Shown: piece after piece, positions 31,401-32,367 of the stretch
Numbering within the stretch: position 1 is the first letter of the stretch
Layout: the number at the start of each line of letters is the position of its first letter
NCBI GenBank assembly: GCA_964551475.1
Contig: CAZKCI010000022.1
Location: forward strand, 1 to 32,367
Direction: 5' to 3'
From: CAZKCI01 sp964551475
GTDB lineage: Bacteria; Auribacterota; Erginobacteria; Erginobacterales; CAZKCI01
Length of the DNA stretch: 32,367 nt
Notes under the pieces: generated by a model
The model's database searches: none
The model's input: the letters and a program-made list of their open reading frames with translations, nothing else
Told to the model about the DNA's origin: nothing
Position numbers and translations under genes: made by a program

Positions 31401-31758
31401 TCCGGGGACGAGGTTTGACGGTGATGTTGAAGAGGAGCCGGGAGAGGTTGGCTTGCGCGTCGGAGGCCTGGATGACCAGCCAGAGGTATCTTCCGACCTG
31501 GTTAGGCTCCGGTGTCCAGCGGAAGGTCTGCGACTCGGCGTCGAAAGAGGCGCCGGGGGGGAGGAGGTTGTGTGTGTAGGCGAGTTTTCCCCCCGCCGGG
31601 TCTTCCGCTTTGACCGAGAAGGTGAGGGCTTCGCCGGCCACGGCTTCGAATGTCTTGGGGTAGAGGGAGTAGTCCCAGGCCGGCGCGGGGCCGGGAGCGG
31701 CGGCCGCGGTTGCCGGAAAGATGAGCATCGTCAGGAGGAGAGGAAGCAATCCGTGCAT
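28411..31758 (-). CDS. Secreted SBBP beta-propeller protein with Pro-rich region and six C-terminal repeats
   Basis: This protein has about 1115 residues. The signal peptide (~1-21) is followed by a putative-Ig-type domain (~35-116: TFEAVAGEALTFSVKAEDP, then PPGASFD and FRWTPEPNQVG). Next comes a Pro/Glu-rich then Ser/Thr/Pro-rich stretch of ~230 residues. Residues ~353-797 hold seven ~60-residue SBBP repeats, each starting [YF]ST[YF]LGG and carrying an FPT motif, which should close into a seven-bladed propeller. A second PT linker precedes six ~40-residue repeats (866-end), the same C-terminal module as in three other genes here. A GTG three bases upstream is an equivalent start. No clear Shine-Dalgarno is seen. 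The gene converges on the sigma factor gene. Surface-exposed role likely; ligand unknown. Confidence 0.92.
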   Translation of the reverse strand: MHGLLPLLLTMLIFPATAAAAPGPAPAWDYSLYPKTFEAVAGEALTFSVKAEDPAGGKLAYTHNLLPPGASFDAESQTFRWTPEPNQVGRYLWLVIQASDAQANLSRLLFNITVKPRPRTAAAAPVKAAPAGKVRPLIVVQEPGPPLPEPPPPPPEVREEPPPPPEEPPPEPEPPPETAEEPPPPEKKPDQPPPQPAGSKPPAKGPTPSESPSGSPSGSPSGSPGTSSSPQAGPTSPDAAKTPSSSSSSSSGSDWWSYWATPINTPFVRTPTPPPAARPTPSPTVRAASPSPVPTAPQTHTPVPVKTAPPTRPPTPVPTPSSAPSASPTVQPSPSATPSPRPSASPPFFGLAWSTYLGGTANDAAQAISVDASGYIYVAGDTSSDDFPTIGALQGVQKGSSDLFLSKLTSQGSGLIFSTFLGGAGTDECQSMALDSSRAVYVTGGTASIDFPTRNPYQANRRGGYAAFMSKIASSGSALIYSTYLGGGVEDQGGGVTVDSSLRAVIVGETTSADFPTVSSYQSSLSSAPDLFVTRFSSAGSTLDFSTYLGGSAGEAAGGIAIGGDGAVTVSGITTSTNFPTLSSYQTSSGGGQDAVVARLSSSGSALIFSTYLGGSANEYVAGTLVLNDAGDAIIAGGTWSGDFPIRNAYQPTLNGMENVFLARISSSGSSLFFSTFLGGNEDTAEGWALGIDGQGRAFVTGLTVSNGFPTVHPYQSSRQGAGSDAFLSVFASGGSTLDYSTYLGGSGTDIGLALAIHPFGGVLVAGTTASADFPTASAFQPTLAGGQDAFISLFHAQAAGASRAPPPTPSPSPTPTDAATPPIESAAKEGEPTPADSETRECTPSPEPLLTPSPPPTPSYPILQGGDYNGDGTAEIALFRPSAGLWLIRGMTKASFGKDEDIPASGDYDGNGTTEIALFRPASGFWDIRELTRRFLGGEGDVPVPADYSGDGKAQTALFSPEEGVWTGLLTPEGETEVEFGTVGDIPVPGDYDGEKGAEIAVFRPGDGIWIIRGITQFLFGTAGDVPIARDYDLDGETDPAFFRPSTGEWEVLMSGGEPRRLIFGEEDDVPVPADYDGDGAKDPAVFSPANGRWSIWNQTRIGFGREEDIPLGR

Positions 31759-31774
31759 CACGTGTGTGGGTGGT

Positions 31775-31964
31775 CTGAAATCTCAGATTTGAAATTTCAG
31801 ATCTCAGATCTGAGATTCGCGATCCGTGATTATTCCCTTGCTGTATCCCTCTCTGAAATCTGAGATCTCAAATCTGAGATTCGCAATCCGTGATTATTCC
31901 CTTGCTGTATCCCTCTCTGAAATCTGAGATCTCAAATCTGAGATTCGCAATCCGCGATCAGTAA
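31775..31964. repeat. 64-bp tandem repeat rich in AGATCT palindromes
   Basis: Two near-identical 64-bp units begin at 31853 and 31917, with a longer diverged unit from 31775. Each carries CTGAAATCTGAGATCTCAAA and AATCTGAGATTCGC segments that can fold, and units are joined by TATTCCCTTGCTGTATCCCT. It fills nearly all of the gap upstream of the SBBP gene, where a promoter would be expected; none is obvious. Confidence 0.85.
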
Positions 31965-31971
31965 TTTGCGA

Positions 31972-32367
31972 TTATTTTTCCCTCGCCCTCTGCGCCTCCG
32001 GACTGTCCTTGAACCTCTTGATGACGTCGGCGAAAGCCCGGCGGGAGAGCTTGTCGTGTATGACTCCGATCGCCGCCTGGGCCAGGGCGGAGGATTCGTC
32101 GTCGCCCTCCCGGGCGACCTCCTCGAAGATGGCGATCGCCTCCCCCGGGCGGTCGAGCAGGGCCCAGTACTGAGCGCCGATGAGGAGCTTGAGGGGAAGA
32201 GCCGCCCGCCGGTCCGGAAACTTTTTCAGGGCCTGTTCCAGCATCTTGACTGACCCCTCGTAGTCTCCGTCCCGCGCCGTCTCGCTCGCTTTCAGGAGCA
32301 GGTTGTAGATGTCGAGAGGCGCCGACTCGCTGACGTAAAGCCCGCAGGGCATCAGGAGCTCGTCCAC
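31972..32367 (-). CDS. TPR-like helical protein, 5' part outside window
   Basis: At least 131 residues, running off the right edge. The sequence is helical and repeat-like: ARDGDYEGSVKMLEQALKKFP, here split as a TPR A/B helix pair, then DRPGEAIAIFEEVAREG as a second pair. It ends FKDSPEAQRAREK, a common close of tetratricopeptide proteins. The visible GTG at the very edge is probably an internal Val codon rather than the start. TPR proteins act as scaffolds for protein-protein contacts; the partner is unknown. It shares the strand of the SBBP protein gene and lies about 210 bp upstream of it, separated by the 64-bp repeats. Confidence 0.75.
   Translation of the reverse strand: MDELLMPCGLYVSESAPLDIYNLLLKASETARDGDYEGSVKMLEQALKKFPDRRAALPLKLLIGAQYWALLDRPGEAIAIFEEVAREGDDESSALAQAAIGVIHDKLSRRAFADVIKRFKDSPEAQRAREK

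Noticed and set aside
1..32367. tRNA, rRNA, riboswitch, integrase or transposase genes
   Set aside because: I looked on both strands and found no convincing candidate. The mobile-type signals are limited to short non-coding repeats.

Overview
The window is GC-rich bacterial DNA carrying an accessory, surface-protein region. It holds sixteen credible protein genes on both strands, no RNA gene that I can see, and an unusual density of short intergenic hairpin repeats. Pro/Thr-rich linkers between secreted modules, aspartate-rich propeller-like repeats, Tat and lipoprotein signals, and REP-like hairpins in most gaps suggest a Gram-negative, probably uncultured, environmental bacterium. The PVC/Omnitrophota/Auribacterota neighbourhood would fit that style, but the sequence alone does not fix the taxon.

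Layout, left to right. Positions 1-8760 hold three paralogous secreted proteins on the minus strand (1-1588 partial, 1845-6653, 7213-8760). Each has its own strong sigma-70-type promoter, and the two whose 3' ends are visible have clear terminators. They share a ~135-residue N-terminal beta-rich domain. The two complete ones end in six aspartate-rich repeats. The 1845-6653 protein also carries a ComEC-like metallo-beta-lactamase (MBL) domain. Positions 9001-12534 hold a minus-strand sugar/lipid group: a B12-binding radical SAM enzyme, a DegT-type sugar aminotransferase and a DPM1-like glycosyltransferase. Positions 12761-18253 encode an 1830-residue secreted protein with the same N-terminal domain and a second MBL domain whose metal motif is largely lost. 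A repeat-packed 424-bp gap follows.

Positions 18678-22012 hold a membrane-anchored GT2 glycosyltransferase bracketed by twin long hairpins, a SAM methyltransferase and a degenerate sulfatase-superfamily lipoprotein. Positions 22136-24445 encode another secreted protein ending in six repeats. Next come a Tat-exported Rieske protein, an FMN-binding/cyclophilin fusion, a matrixin-type metalloprotease and an ECF sigma factor. Positions 28411-31758 encode a further secreted protein with an SBBP propeller plus the same six-repeat C-terminus. The window ends in the 3' part of a TPR-like gene.

The common thread is one modular exported-protein family: signal peptide, variable or shared N-terminal domains, Pro/Thr/Ser linker, then a C-terminal module of exactly six repeats. 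Around it sit genes that could glycosylate, process or regulate such proteins: two polyprenyl-phosphate glycosyltransferases, a protease, a prolyl isomerase and a sigma factor. That functional link is inference from proximity. The module architecture is seen directly.
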